Positions 15,979 to 24,348 of a stretch of 64,000 nucleotides of DNA are shown here, piece by piece. The notes under the pieces were generated by a model that was given only the letters and a program-made list of their open reading frames with translations, had not been told where the DNA came from and made no database searches. Each line of letters opens with the position of its first letter. Position 1 is the stretch's first letter. The position numbers and the translations under genes were made by a program. The stretch covers positions 744,001-808,000 of the forward strand of contig NZ_JAGIPR010000001.1 in the NCBI RefSeq assembly GCF_017877355.1. The letters run 5' to 3'. This stretch comes from Chryseobacterium jejuense. GTDB lineage: Bacteria; Bacteroidota; Bacteroidia; Flavobacteriales; Weeksellaceae.

Positions 15979-16440
15979 GTGGAACAGCTCGATGATAAGG
16001 ATATAAAACTGCTGAAACTGCTTCAGAATAATGCAAAACTGACGGTTAAAGAGCTTGCAAAGGAAATTAATCTGTCTCCTTCTCCTGTTTTTGAACGGGT
16101 AAAAAGGTTGGAACAGGAAGGTTTTGTGAAAAGATATGCTGCGGTTCTGGACGCCGAAAAGCTTAACCGTGGATTTACGGTATTTTGTCAGATCAAATTA
16201 AAGATTCATGATCGTTCGGTAGGCTATGATTTTGTAAAAGAAATTCTGGAAATTCCGGAAGTGGCGGAATGCTACAATATTTCGGGAGATTTTGATTTTC
16301 TCTTAAAGGTTCAGGTTCGGGATATGAAGCATTACCAGGATTTTGTTTTCAATAAACTGGGTTCTGTAGATTCTATAGGAAGCACACACAGTACATTTGT
16401 AATGGCTGAAGTTAAGAATAACCACGGCCTTACTTTATAG
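15979..16440 (+). CDS. Lrp/AsnC family transcriptional regulator
   Basis: 153 residues starting at GTG (MEQLDDKDIKLLKLLQNNAKLT). The N-terminal helix-turn-helix is LTVKELAKEINLSPSPVFERVKRLEQEGFV. The C-terminal RAM ligand-binding domain includes VPEVAECYNISGDFDFLLKVQ-like sequence (here IPEVAECYNISGDFDFLLKV). It is divergent from metE, and many Lrp-type proteins sense amino acids, so methionine or a related amino acid is a reasonable but unproven ligand. Two palindromes directly in front suggest autoregulation. Confidence 0.92.
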   Translation: MEQLDDKDIKLLKLLQNNAKLTVKELAKEINLSPSPVFERVKRLEQEGFVKRYAAVLDAEKLNRGFTVFCQIKLKIHDRSVGYDFVKEILEIPEVAECYNISGDFDFLLKVQVRDMKHYQDFVFNKLGSVDSIGSTHSTFVMAEVKNNHGLTL

Positions 16441-16610
16441 AGAAAATGTAGCTATGAACATGTAACTAATAAATAGTGTTCCGAATCTGAATCCTATTCA
16501 TTTTCAAGAGATTATTCATTCCACTCTGTTTCATTTCATTGAGAATGACAACGACAAGAACTCTACAACCTGTTTGCTTAAGCTACAAAAGGAAATGTAT
16601 GAAAAATAAA

Positions 16611-16630
16611 ACCGCTCTTTTCAGAGCGGT
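16611..16630 (-). terminator. Terminator of the glycine-rich peptide gene
   Basis: ACCGCTCT and AGAGCGGT form the stem with a short TTTC loop; the minus strand continues with TTTTATTTTTC. It lies 33 bases past the stop at 16663. Confidence 0.75.
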
Positions 16631-16662
16631 ATACTTTTTTTAACTTTTAATGGAGCTGCTGA

Positions 16663-16947
16663 TTAGCAAGTAGAACCACACTCTAATAATTTGATGTGGA
16701 TTACACCATTAACTACACACTGTGTTTGGCATAAAGCGTTTCCAACAACGGTACCTACACCGCCGATAACACCTCCTACTGTAGAACCTACACCGCCGAC
16801 AACACCGCCAACGATAGTACCTACTCCTCCGATAACGCCACCAACAACGCCACCTAGACCACCTAATAATCCTCCGATTGGATCAAGTAATCCTTCTCCT
16901 GAAATAGATTTTAGTTCGTTTCTGTCTAGTTTTTTGAAATTTTTCAT
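16663..16947 (-). CDS. Small glycine-repeat peptide with bacteriocin-like leader
   Basis: 94 residues. The N-terminus MKNFKKLDRNELKSISGEG is the leader type found on many short Chryseobacterium peptides called bacteriocin-like. The core is a run of near-identical 8-residue units (GGVxGGVG with V/I/T between, residues about 24-68), strongly hydrophobic and glycine-rich. The tail has four cysteines (ALCQTQCVV and LLECGSTC). No transporter-peptidase or modification enzyme lies beside it. A -7-like TATATTTG precedes it at 16977-16984. It may be a secreted membrane-active peptide or a structural one; function unproven. Confidence 0.7.
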   Translation of the reverse strand: MKNFKKLDRNELKSISGEGLLDPIGGLLGGLGGVVGGVIGGVGTIVGGVVGGVGSTVGGVIGGVGTVVGNALCQTQCVVNGVIHIKLLECGSTC

Positions 16948-16976
16948 GATTAAAATTTTATATGATTAATACATTA

Positions 16977-16984
16977 CAAATATA
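16977..16984 (-). promoter_or_regulatory. -7 promoter element of the glycine-rich peptide gene
   Basis: Minus strand TATATTTG, matching TAnnTTTG, 30 bases before the ATG. No convincing -33 was seen. The gap from 16948 to 17383 is otherwise very AT-rich, without further genes. Confidence 0.4.
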
Positions 16985-17335
16985 TGATAATTAATAATAA
17001 ACTAATATTATTTTGAATTAAATAATTAAACAATTTTATTATTTAATATTTCGTTAATATAAATAGATAATTATGTAAATATCATTTTACTTTGTATCTG
17101 ATTGATTTACTAAATTTTAAAAAACATATTTCAAATTTTAAATGTTAGAGTTAATATTTTCAATGTAAATGAACTTTTTTATGATTAATATTTAAAAAAT
17201 GTTAAAATGAGGTTTTGGAGGGTAAAAACGAAGGATAAAACAGGAAAAAATAGATGCGTTTTCAACCCATTTTGTCGGCTTTAGTTAATAAATGATAAAA
17301 TTCTCCAAATTTTATGGTAAAAGCTGTTCCTATTA

Positions 17336-17366
17336 TTGATAACAGCAGGCAAAATTTGTATTTTTG
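17336..17366 (+). promoter_or_regulatory. Promoter of the XRE/S24 regulator gene
   Basis: TTG at 17336-17338 and TATTTTTG at 17359-17366, 20 bases apart, fit the Bacteroidota -33/-7 pattern and place the start of transcription about 13 bases before the ATG at 17384. Confidence 0.5.
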
Positions 17367-17383
17367 TGGACATACTTCTATCA

Positions 17384-18175
17384 ATGTCAATTTTTTCAAA
17401 TAATATACGCTCTCTGAGAGCCAAGAGAAAGCTTTCTCAGCAAAATGTGGCTGATGACCTTACGATTTCCCGAGTGAGATATTCTAAATACGAAAACGGA
17501 ATTTCAGAACCTCCTATTGAGCTTCTTATCCGCATATCCAAGTATTTTCATGTCAGTATAGATCTGTTATTGTCTGTTGATCTTCAAAAATATTCAACAG
17601 AGGATATGCTGAAGCTTCCGGACAACAGAATAGTTCTTCCTGTAGCTGTGGATGATCTTGGAAATGATACCATAGAAATCATTCCGCAGAAAGCTTCCAT
17701 GGGATATCTGGAGGGATACAGTGATGTGGGATATATTGAAAGTCTTCAGCGTATTGCCCTGCCCTTTTTAAATAATGGAAAATACAGAGCATTTCCGGCA
17801 GATGGAGATTCAATGCCGCCATTTAGAAACGGGTCGTACATTGTAGGAAAATATGTAGAGGGAATTGATGAGCTGAAAGCTGGAAAAACTTATGTTTTCA
17901 TTACACAGAATGATGGGATTACCTATAAACGTTTTAAAGAGAATAAAGGAAATGCGATTTGCGTAAGCGCCGATAATTCTTTCTATGAACCCTATGATAT
18001 TCCGTTTGAGGATATTGTGGAAATCTGGCAGTATGCTTCAGGAATTTTCCCGGAAGATTTTGAACCCGGAGATTATGAAAGCTATAATTTCAAAGAAATG
18101 TTCAGGGAATTGAGACAGGATATCAAAGAATTAGATAAAAAAGTTTCTACACGCCGTAGAAAGTCCTCACAATAA
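17384..18175 (+). CDS. XRE regulator with LexA-like S24 peptidase domain
   Basis: 263 residues from the ATG giving MSIFSNNIRSLRAKRKLSQQ; the earlier in-frame TTG (17336) is part of the promoter. Residues about 5-65 form an XRE helix-turn-helix (LSQQNVADDLTISRVRYSKYENG). Residues about 120-215 form an S24/LexA-type domain with the nucleophile region PADGDSMPPF and a lysine in GITYKRF, so the Ser-Lys dyad looks intact. The C-terminus is charged and helical. Such proteins are phage-repressor or stress regulators; here there is no phage nearby. Targets unknown. Confidence 0.87.
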   Translation: MSIFSNNIRSLRAKRKLSQQNVADDLTISRVRYSKYENGISEPPIELLIRISKYFHVSIDLLLSVDLQKYSTEDMLKLPDNRIVLPVAVDDLGNDTIEIIPQKASMGYLEGYSDVGYIESLQRIALPFLNNGKYRAFPADGDSMPPFRNGSYIVGKYVEGIDELKAGKTYVFITQNDGITYKRFKENKGNAICVSADNSFYEPYDIPFEDIVEIWQYASGIFPEDFEPGDYESYNFKEMFRELRQDIKELDKKVSTRRRKSSQ

Positions 18176-18200
18176 ACGGATTAACAATTTTCAGAAAAAC

Positions 18201-18236
18201 AAACAGGCTCTTCGATTCATTTTGGAGAGCCTGTTT
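18201..18236 (+). terminator. Terminator after the XRE/S24 gene
   Basis: AAACAGGCTCT and AGAGCCTGTTT enclose a 14-nt loop and are followed by T and A runs; it lies 25 bases after the stop and may also serve the converging phosphatase gene. Confidence 0.75.
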
Positions 18237-18282
18237 TAAAACCATCTAAAAATATAAAGTATGATATGAAAATACTTTCAGT

Positions 18283-19677
18283 TTATATAGGACATGCTTC
18301 CAACATTAGATGATGCAGGTCTGTATTTTTAATGTAAGGCTTTAAAAGCTGACTATCTGGTCCGTAGGCAGCTACTTCTACATAATCTCCAGAATGGTCC
18401 ATACTGATCCAGCCTACTGAATTTCGACTTTTCTGAATTTCTGAATAAAGTTTGAATGGTAATTTCTTATAATTATAAAGTCCTTCTTCTTTTTCGAGTC
18501 CATTGTAAAAACTTTGTAAATGTTTGGCTTCATCATCGTTCAGAATAAGTTTGTTGGCTTCATATATCCAATCTTTAATATCCTTAGCAGAATGATCTTT
18601 ATGAATTTTATTCAGGATATATTCATTGGTATAGTGATAGTTTGAAATACTATTAAAGTTTTTGGTGGCATCAGTCCCATAAATGATTCCGGGATTGGCA
18701 TTCCCATGATCTGTTGTGATGATTACTAAAGTGTTACCATCTTTTTCAGCAAAATCTATTGCTGTTTTCACAGCTTCATCAAATGCCAACTGATCGTGAA
18801 TCAATGCAGCTATATCATTGGCGTGAGCTGCCCAGTCTACTTTTCCCCCTTCTATCTGAAGAACAAAACCTTCCGGGTGATCCTTCATCTGATCAATAGC
18901 CGTATCTGCCATCTCTGCTAAAGTAGGTGTGTTTTGAAGTTCTTTAAGATTAGCCCTGTCAATGCTGTATGGTAAAGCTCCGGTATTGAAGATTCCTAAA
19001 ATCTTGTTTCCTTTTTGAATGGTTTTGAGATCTGTACGATTCTTCAAAATTTGATAGTTCTTTTTTTTGTAAACAGAATAGAGGTCTTTCTTATCTTCTC
19101 TTTTTAATGGATTAAAAAATTCATCTCCACCTCCAATCAGAATATCTATTCCCAGTTCTGCATACATTTCAGCTATTTGAGGCTCTGCATTTCTTTTGGT
19201 GGAATTAACACAAAACCCCGCAGGCGTGGCATGAGTAACGGTAACACTTGTAACACATCCAACTTTTTTTCCTGCTTTTTTATATTTCTGCCATATTGGA
19301 ATATGGTTTTCCCCATTAACTCCGATATTTAACACCCCATTTTGTACTCTTATCCCACCTCCGAAAGCTGAACTGGCAGCTGCGGAATCTGTTACGATTG
19401 AGCTTGCAGAAGCTGTATCCATTAATGCCCGTGAAACTTTTTTCTGATGATATAAGCTGAGCCAATGGCTTTCCTTACCCAAAATGTTTCTAGAATAAAG
19501 ATCTGCCATTGAAAGGGTTCCAAGACTCATTCCATCACTCACCATGAATATGATGTTTTTTGCTTTTCCGGTTCCTGGAGATTTAGCACTCTTTGTAGAA
19601 CTCCAAAGTTCAGTGGGTGATAGTGATAATAATCCTGAAAGCAGCACTGAACCTTTTAGAAATTTTCTTCTATCCAT
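18283..19677 (-). CDS. phoA: Alkaline phosphatase, Tat-exported
   Basis: 464 residues. The N-terminus has a Tat-like signal (MDRRKFLKGSVLLSGLL). The alkaline phosphatase fold is recognised by VSDGMS (Asp48), TDSAAASSAFG (Asp97-Ser98, the phosphoryl-accepting serine), QIEGGKVDWAAHAND (metal ligands Glu, Asp, His), TTDHGN (Asp, His) and a late DHSGDYVEVAAYGP (His). It should free phosphate from monoesters in the periplasm using zinc. It sits directly downstream of the zinc-related COG0523 gene. A 10/13 match to the nearby zinc-box palindrome lies 47 bases before the ATG. The family call is firm; the symbol is by family. Confidence 0.88.
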   Translation of the reverse strand: MDRRKFLKGSVLLSGLLSLSPTELWSSTKSAKSPGTGKAKNIIFMVSDGMSLGTLSMADLYSRNILGKESHWLSLYHQKKVSRALMDTASASSIVTDSAAASSAFGGGIRVQNGVLNIGVNGENHIPIWQKYKKAGKKVGCVTSVTVTHATPAGFCVNSTKRNAEPQIAEMYAELGIDILIGGGDEFFNPLKREDKKDLYSVYKKKNYQILKNRTDLKTIQKGNKILGIFNTGALPYSIDRANLKELQNTPTLAEMADTAIDQMKDHPEGFVLQIEGGKVDWAAHANDIAALIHDQLAFDEAVKTAIDFAEKDGNTLVIITTDHGNANPGIIYGTDATKNFNSISNYHYTNEYILNKIHKDHSAKDIKDWIYEANKLILNDDEAKHLQSFYNGLEKEEGLYNYKKLPFKLYSEIQKSRNSVGWISMDHSGDYVEVAAYGPDSQLLKPYIKNTDLHHLMLEACPI

Positions 19678-19723
19678 ATATTGTATAAATAATACGCTAA
19701 ATTATTTTATATTCTTATTTAAC

Positions 19724-19736
19724 GACACTTAGTTGC
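19724..19736 (-). promoter_or_regulatory. Possible degenerate Zur box before the alkaline phosphatase gene
   Basis: GACACTTAGTTGC matches 10 of 13 positions of the perfect palindrome GCAACTTTGTTGC found at 21368. The right half is intact, the left half is not. This is a weak call, interesting because the target would be a zinc enzyme. Confidence 0.3.
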
Positions 19737-19754
19737 ATTAATAAATGGTTAATT

Positions 19755-20954
19755 TTAAATATGTTGAGGAAAAGGATCTTCAAATTTGGCTTTTCGATCA
19801 AATAATTCTTTTTCACGACCACTGATAAGACAGCTGGTAAGATCTTGTAAGATTTGTTCTTTGTCCAGATATTGGCCAATAAAAACCAGTTCATTGATTC
19901 TGTCGCCCCAATTTTTATCCCATCTACTTTCAATAAATTCCTGATTTTCCATAAAAGAAGTATATTGTACTCTATGGCTCATAGGCATACTGCTCCACCA
20001 AACTCCCGCTTTCTCCAGACGAAATGAACCTCCTGCCTGAGAAAAGTTCAAAGCATCATCAGGTCTGGAAGCCAACCAGAAAAGCCCTTTGGCTCTTAAT
20101 ATACCTTCAGGATAATGATTAAGGTATTCCCAAAGCCTGTTGGGATGAAATGGTCTTTTATCTCTGAATACTAAAGAGCCTATTCCGTATTCTTCTGTTT
20201 CAGGAGTATGATGATCAGTCTGCAGTTCTTTTTGCCAGCCTGCAGAAGCCTGTGCTCTATCAAAATCAAATAACCTTGTATTTAAAATATTTTGTGGATC
20301 AATTTGACCAAATTCTGACTCCAGAATGGTAGCATCCGGATTTAATTTTTTAAGTGCAGATTTCAAAAATCCTAGAGTTTCCGGATCAATTAAATCTGTT
20401 TTATTCAAAATAATAACATTGGCAAATTCAATCTGATCGGTAAGAAGGTTAACAATGGTACGGTAATCTTCATCAATATCAGTGAGCTCACGGTCCATCA
20501 ACCGTTCATTGGAAGCAAAATCTCTCATGAAGTTAAAACCATCCACAACGGTTACCATGGTATCTACATAGCTGAAGCGGGAAAGATCTATTCCACTTTC
20601 TTCATCAATATAAGTAAAAGTCTGTGCTACTGGAATAGGTTCGCTGATTCCAGTACTCTCGATTAAAAGATAGTCGAAGCGGTTTTCAAAAGCTAACCGT
20701 TCTACTTCAACCATGAGGTCTGCTCTTAATGTACAACATATGCAGCCATTACTCATCTCAACCAGTTTTTCTTCTGTTCTTGAAAGGGTGTTTTGGTTTT
20801 CAACAAGCCTTGCATCAATATTAACTTCACTCATATCATTGACTATAACGGCCACTTTTAAACCTTGTTTATTATGTAGAATATGGTTTAATAGAGTTGT
20901 TTTTCCGGCTCCTAAAAAGCCACTGAGCACTGTTACCGGGAGTTTTTTTGTCAT
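19755..20954 (-). CDS. COG0523 (CobW/ZNG1-type) GTP-dependent metal chaperone
   Basis: 399 residues. The P-loop is GFLGAGKTT (residues 12-20). The metal-binding CxCC is C71-I-C-C74. The GTP-specificity motif NKTDL is near residue 185, and the CobW C-terminal domain begins around residue 265 ([19 protein letters not shown]). The zinc-related subgroup of COG0523 helps deliver zinc to proteins during zinc shortage, and its genes are often under Zur. Here it lies seven bases after a MerC-like gene, in an operon divergent from a Zur-like repressor with palindromic boxes between them. Zinc is therefore the likeliest metal. The client protein is unknown. Confidence 0.88.
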   Translation of the reverse strand: MTKKLPVTVLSGFLGAGKTTLLNHILHNKQGLKVAVIVNDMSEVNIDARLVENQNTLSRTEEKLVEMSNGCICCTLRADLMVEVERLAFENRFDYLLIESTGISEPIPVAQTFTYIDEESGIDLSRFSYVDTMVTVVDGFNFMRDFASNERLMDRELTDIDEDYRTIVNLLTDQIEFANVIILNKTDLIDPETLGFLKSALKKLNPDATILESEFGQIDPQNILNTRLFDFDRAQASAGWQKELQTDHHTPETEEYGIGSLVFRDKRPFHPNRLWEYLNHYPEGILRAKGLFWLASRPDDALNFSQAGGSFRLEKAGVWWSSMPMSHRVQYTSFMENQEFIESRWDKNWGDRINELVFIGQYLDKEQILQDLTSCLISGREKELFDRKAKFEDPFPQHI

Positions 20955-20961
20955 TTTTTTC

Positions 20962-21300
20962 TTAATGTTTGTGATTCTTAAAATTGATAAGATGTGCTGT
21001 GATAAGTCCTGCTGCTCCTACATAAATCAAAGGAAGGTGGACTTCAAACATAAAGTCTGCAGCTACAGAAACAGCAATAAGACCAATGGATATCCAAAAT
21101 AAAAACTTCAGTTTGCGATTGGTTATCTGTTTCGTTAATCTATAGACTATCAGTGCTCCAATAGCAAGAAAGCCCAGATCGATATAAGGATTATGTGATA
21201 TTCCTAAGGGAATGACAAGCAATAAAGGAAAGACAATACAATGAATCAGACATAAAGCTGCTGCTGAGATTCCTACTGCATCAAGAATTTTAGACTTCAT
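20962..21300 (-). CDS. MerC domain membrane protein
   Basis: 112 residues with about four membrane segments. The first carries [13 protein letters not shown], the paired cysteines typical of MerC, and the C-terminus ends with a histidine cluster (NFKNHKH). MerC itself moves mercury, but related proteins in Bacteroidota lie beside zinc-responsive genes. The operon with the COG0523 chaperone and the Zur boxes upstream suggest zinc or another soft metal. First gene of a two-gene transcript. Confidence 0.8.
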   Translation of the reverse strand: MKSKILDAVGISAAALCLIHCIVFPLLLVIPLGISHNPYIDLGFLAIGALIVYRLTKQITNRKLKFLFWISIGLIAVSVAADFMFEVHLPLIYVGAAGLITAHLINFKNHKH

Positions 21301-21326
21301 AAAAGATCAGGATTTAAATTTCTTAT

Positions 21327-21341
21327 TGTAACTTTGTTGCA
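21327..21341. promoter_or_regulatory. Zur-type box 1 in the divergent merC/fur promoter region
   Basis: GTAACTTTGTTGC is a near-perfect dyad (GTAAC/GTTGC around TTT). It contains the -7-like TAACTTTG (21329-21336) of the plus-strand Fur-family gene and touches the minus-strand -7 TACATTTG (21340-21347). A protein bound here would block both directions. Confidence 0.55.
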
Positions 21342-21367
21342 AATGTAAATATAAAAAATCAAATAAA

Positions 21368-21380
21368 GCAACTTTGTTGC
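21368..21380. promoter_or_regulatory. Zur-type box 2 in the divergent merC/fur promoter region
   Basis: GCAACTTTGTTGC is a perfect 5-3-5 dyad, 40 bases centre to centre from box 1 and 8 bases before the Fur-family ATG. The minus-strand -33 TTG of the merC promoter falls inside it, 21 bases from TACATTTG. The GCAAC-N3-GTTGC form resembles Zur-box-like palindromes of Gram-negative bacteria; identity as a zinc box is inference. Confidence 0.55.
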
Positions 21381-21388
21381 ATTAAAAT

Positions 21389-21781
21389 ATGAAACAAGTT
21401 AGAAATACCCACGCCAAAACTGAAATTTTAAACCTTATTAATGCTTCTGAGGTGGCATTGAGCCATTCCGATATTCAAAAGAAACTAGGGGAATTATGCA
21501 ATAGGGTCACGATTTACAGAGTTTTGGAAAGGCTTGAAAATGAAGGAGCCATTCACAGGGTTGTTAATGTGGATGGTGTGGTCAACTTTGCAAAATGCAG
21601 TGGTAAATGCAGTCATGAACAGCATTTTCATAATCATGTTCATTTTAACTGTAAAAAATGTCATTCTGTGACGTGTATTGAGAATGCTATCCCGGAAATT
21701 AGTTTACCGGATCATTTTATTGCTGAAGAATATAACTTTATCATCAGTGGAGTGTGCCCGAAATGTACGATGAAAGCATAA
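21389..21781 (+). CDS. Fur family metalloregulator, probably Zur
   Basis: 130 residues. A winged-helix N-terminus (ILNLINASEVALSHSDIQKKLGELCNRVTIYRVLERLENEG) is followed by the Fur dimerisation domain. The latter holds HEQHFHNHVHFNCKKC and a second CPKC, giving the four-cysteine structural zinc site, plus a histidine-rich sensing region. The neighbours (COG0523, MerC, alkaline phosphatase) point to zinc rather than iron. Two palindromes at its own start suggest autoregulation. The Zur name is inferred from context. Confidence 0.85.
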   Translation: MKQVRNTHAKTEILNLINASEVALSHSDIQKKLGELCNRVTIYRVLERLENEGAIHRVVNVDGVVNFAKCSGKCSHEQHFHNHVHFNCKKCHSVTCIENAIPEISLPDHFIAEEYNFIISGVCPKCTMKA

Positions 21782-21801
21782 ATAACTGCCGGATATATAT
21801 T

Positions 21802-22677
21802 TTAATTTCCTCTGTATGCAGAAGGTGTCATGCTGGTGTATCTTTTGAAAAACCGACAAAACAGTGATGATTCAGCAAAATGTAGTACATCAGTAATTTC
21901 CATTACTGACAGATTGGTTGTTTTCAATAAAGATTTGGCCTGTGCTACAACCGCTTCATTGATCCAAATCAGGATAGACTTTCCTGTCTGTTTACGTATT
22001 ATTGTAGTAAGGTATTTACTGGTTAGATGCATTTTCTGGGCATAAAAGGAAACACTTCTTTCTTCTTTATGATGATGGTATAATAAATCAAAAAAAACAG
22101 CTGTTAATTCTGTTGCTCTTGTATGTTGTTGTCCCTGTTCAGCATTAGTATTATATACATCTTTTATTTCTGCTAAAAGGGCTAACAACAGGAATTGAAG
22201 TATATCTGTCTTACTCCTGCTTTCTTCTCTATAATAATGCATAGAAATATTCGTATGATGTTGTCTAAAGATTTCAAAACCTTCATCATTTAACCTGATA
22301 CATGGTATTTGCCTTATTTCGTGAAAAAACATGTAGTTATTCGAAAGAGAATCTCTGGAAATAAAATCAGGATCGAAAAAGATAGTGTCTATATGCAGAT
22401 CATCCGATATTTCTATTGGTTCCATCATAGAACCGGGCGGTACAACCATCAGAGTATAGGGTTCCAATAATTTTTTCTGAAAATTTATTTTCAGTTCTGC
22501 TTTTCCTTTTATACAGATTGCACAGATAAAACCATTGACAGTATGTGGATAATTTGTTAATCCCTTTCGTACAGAATCTTCTGCTCTGTTTACCACAATT
22601 CCTTCCACATTCTGCAACCCTATTTTCTCAGACACATAAGGTATACCGTAATTTTCAACATCTCTCCCTTTTTCCAT
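21802..22677 (-). CDS. AraC family transcriptional regulator
   Basis: 291 residues. An N-terminal cupin-like sensor domain (KAELKINFQKKLLEPYTLMVVPPGSMMEPIE) precedes the double helix-turn-helix (SVSFYAQKMHLTSKYLTTIIRKQTGKS and MEITDVLHFAESSLFCRFFKRYTSMTPSAYR). It is divergent from the M24 family gene at 22824, its most likely target. Ligand unknown. Confidence 0.85.
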   Translation of the reverse strand: MEKGRDVENYGIPYVSEKIGLQNVEGIVVNRAEDSVRKGLTNYPHTVNGFICAICIKGKAELKINFQKKLLEPYTLMVVPPGSMMEPIEISDDLHIDTIFFDPDFISRDSLSNNYMFFHEIRQIPCIRLNDEGFEIFRQHHTNISMHYYREESRSKTDILQFLLLALLAEIKDVYNTNAEQGQQHTRATELTAVFFDLLYHHHKEERSVSFYAQKMHLTSKYLTTIIRKQTGKSILIWINEAVVAQAKSLLKTTNLSVMEITDVLHFAESSLFCRFFKRYTSMTPSAYRGN

Positions 22678-22823
22678 AACGTAAATTAAATTTCAGGTAA
22701 AGAAGATATTTATTTCTCAATAAAACAAACGTATTGCACATTTATTCTTCTTCTGGGATAATATAATTCGATCACTGATCCACTTACTTTGCATCAGCTT
22801 TAATAATTAATAAAGATTGAGTT

Positions 22824-24092
22824 ATGAAAACAAAAATGGAAATACCATTGCCTTTATCATTGAAAGAGCGTGATCGTCGTTGGGATATTGCACGCATCAT
22901 TATGAGAAAAAATGAACTGGACGCTCTTATTATTTACGGAGACAGAGAATCTGCAGCACCTGCCCCGTTTTGTATTGATCATTATTTTACCAATGACAGA
23001 CTTGGGTCTGTTGTGATATTTCATAAAGAAGAAAAGCCGATTGTTGTAACTTTTGCTTCTATGATGGTGGCAGATCATATGCAGGCTTCCCTTCGTGGAG
23101 ATCAGCAATGGATTGAGCCTGAACAAATCTATGTTGGTAAAACTGGGTCCAATATTGGAAATATCCTTAAAGAAAAGGGACTTTCAAATACACCCAAGAT
23201 TGGAATAATCGGTTTGGAGCCTTATCCACCCTTCTATTTTGACGGAGCACTCCCCCATCGTACATGGAAAGGTATCATGGAAGCCTTTCCAAATGCAGAA
23301 ATAAAGGCCGTTTATATGGATTTTTTCAAACTGACTGCTCCAAAAAGCGATGAAGAACTGACTTTAATCAAACATGCTGCCCACATTGGGGAAGCAATGA
23401 GTGAAGCAATGCGCGTTACTGTTAAACCTGGAGTAAGTGAAGCTGAAGTAGCAGCAGCTATTACCTCTGCCTGTATTTCGAAGGGTGGATTTACGGCTGA
23501 AATATTAATGGGGTCAGGACCTGAATATATTGGGTGGGGGCCGCCAGCCTGGCAATATCGGTCACAGCCTCCTCGAATCATTAAAGAAGGAGACATTGTT
23601 TTATCTGAGATCTTTGCGCTGTATGGGATGTATGAAACTCAGCATCAGGCCGCAGTGGCAGTTGGAAATATACATCCAAATCTTGAACGTGCAGCTCTTG
23701 TCTCCCGTGCGTGTTATGAAGCAGGAGTTAATGTTTTGAAATTGGGGAAAACTTTTGGAGAAGTTGTGGATGCCATGGAAAGACCACTTTTAGAAGCTGG
23801 CGGATGGCATGTACATCCTTTGATACACAGTATAAACCCTTATGGTCCGATTGGATTTGGAACCGCTCCGGGGATCGAAATATTACCACAAGCAACCCGA
23901 TACGGAAATGTGGGTAGGTTACCCAATCCTGGAAGAGATTTAGTACTGCAGGAAGGAATGTGCTTTGCCTTTGAACCCAATTGTGCTTTTGGAAATCATC
24001 TTGCCAATATTGGAGGAACTGTAATTGTTGGCAGTGACAGAGGGATTGAACTCAATACCAACTCTACTCATCTGATGAGGGCAGAATATTAA
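22824..24092 (+). CDS. M24 (pita-bread) family protein, creatinase-like
   Basis: 422 residues with a creatinase-type N-terminal domain and a C-terminal aminopeptidase-fold domain (from about 185, TLIKHAAHIGEAMSEAM). In metal-dependent members the strand reads D...D with two aspartates. Here it reads GDIVLSEIFALYGMYETQHQAAV, so those ligands are replaced. HPLIHSINPYG and FAFEPNCAFG keep a His and a Glu. The pattern fits the metal-free branch that includes creatinase-type C-N hydrolases. Peptidase activity is doubtful and the substrate is unknown. Divergent from an AraC regulator and followed by a terminator. Confidence 0.8.
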   Translation: MKTKMEIPLPLSLKERDRRWDIARIIMRKNELDALIIYGDRESAAPAPFCIDHYFTNDRLGSVVIFHKEEKPIVVTFASMMVADHMQASLRGDQQWIEPEQIYVGKTGSNIGNILKEKGLSNTPKIGIIGLEPYPPFYFDGALPHRTWKGIMEAFPNAEIKAVYMDFFKLTAPKSDEELTLIKHAAHIGEAMSEAMRVTVKPGVSEAEVAAAITSACISKGGFTAEILMGSGPEYIGWGPPAWQYRSQPPRIIKEGDIVLSEIFALYGMYETQHQAAVAVGNIHPNLERAALVSRACYEAGVNVLKLGKTFGEVVDAMERPLLEAGGWHVHPLIHSINPYGPIGFGTAPGIEILPQATRYGNVGRLPNPGRDLVLQEGMCFAFEPNCAFGNHLANIGGTVIVGSDRGIELNTNSTHLMRAEY

Positions 24093-24119
24093 TAAAAACA
24101 GTAAAGCAATTTCCTAAAA

Positions 24120-24147
24120 AATAATCCTTCCAACTGGAAGGATTATT
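24120..24147 (+). terminator. Terminator after the M24 gene
   Basis: AATAATCCTTCC and GGAAGGATTATT with an AACT loop, then TTCTAT; 27 bases past the stop codon. Confidence 0.8.
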
Positions 24148-24297
24148 TCTATATAATTAGAATAGCCACTAATACACTAATTATTTTATCCGTGCATTAA
24201 TGGCAAAGAATAATTGTGTCCATTTAAACGGAGAAATGTTATAGGAATATATTAGGATATCAATATTAACATAAATAACATGCTTATTAACAATAAT

Positions 24298-24330
24298 AAA
24301 GCCTCCTTAAAGTTGTTTTAAAGAGGCTTT
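24298..24330. terminator. Terminator beyond the Cys/His hydrolase-like gene
   Basis: AAAGCCTC and GAGGCTTT with a 17-nt loop; a T7 run follows on the plus strand and an AT-rich run on the minus strand. It ends the two-gene minus-strand unit starting at 26073. The rest of 24148-24297 shows no gene. Confidence 0.65.
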
Positions 24331-24348
24331 GTTTTTTTATTATATCTG

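Noticed and set aside
16500-16560. Short CATTTCATTGAGAATGAC-type stretch (and a similar GTCATTCTGAAAG stretch near 5614)
   Set aside because: Looks like decayed copies of a common flavobacterial intergenic repeat, too short and diverged to annotate as a repeat family from this window alone.
16691-16969. Plus-strand frame rich in TPPITPPT
   Set aside because: It is the mirror of the glycine-repeat peptide; the leader, -7 element and terminator all support the minus strand.
17384-18175. Prophage repressor marking a phage
   Set aside because: The S24 regulator has no integrase, structural or lysis genes nearby.
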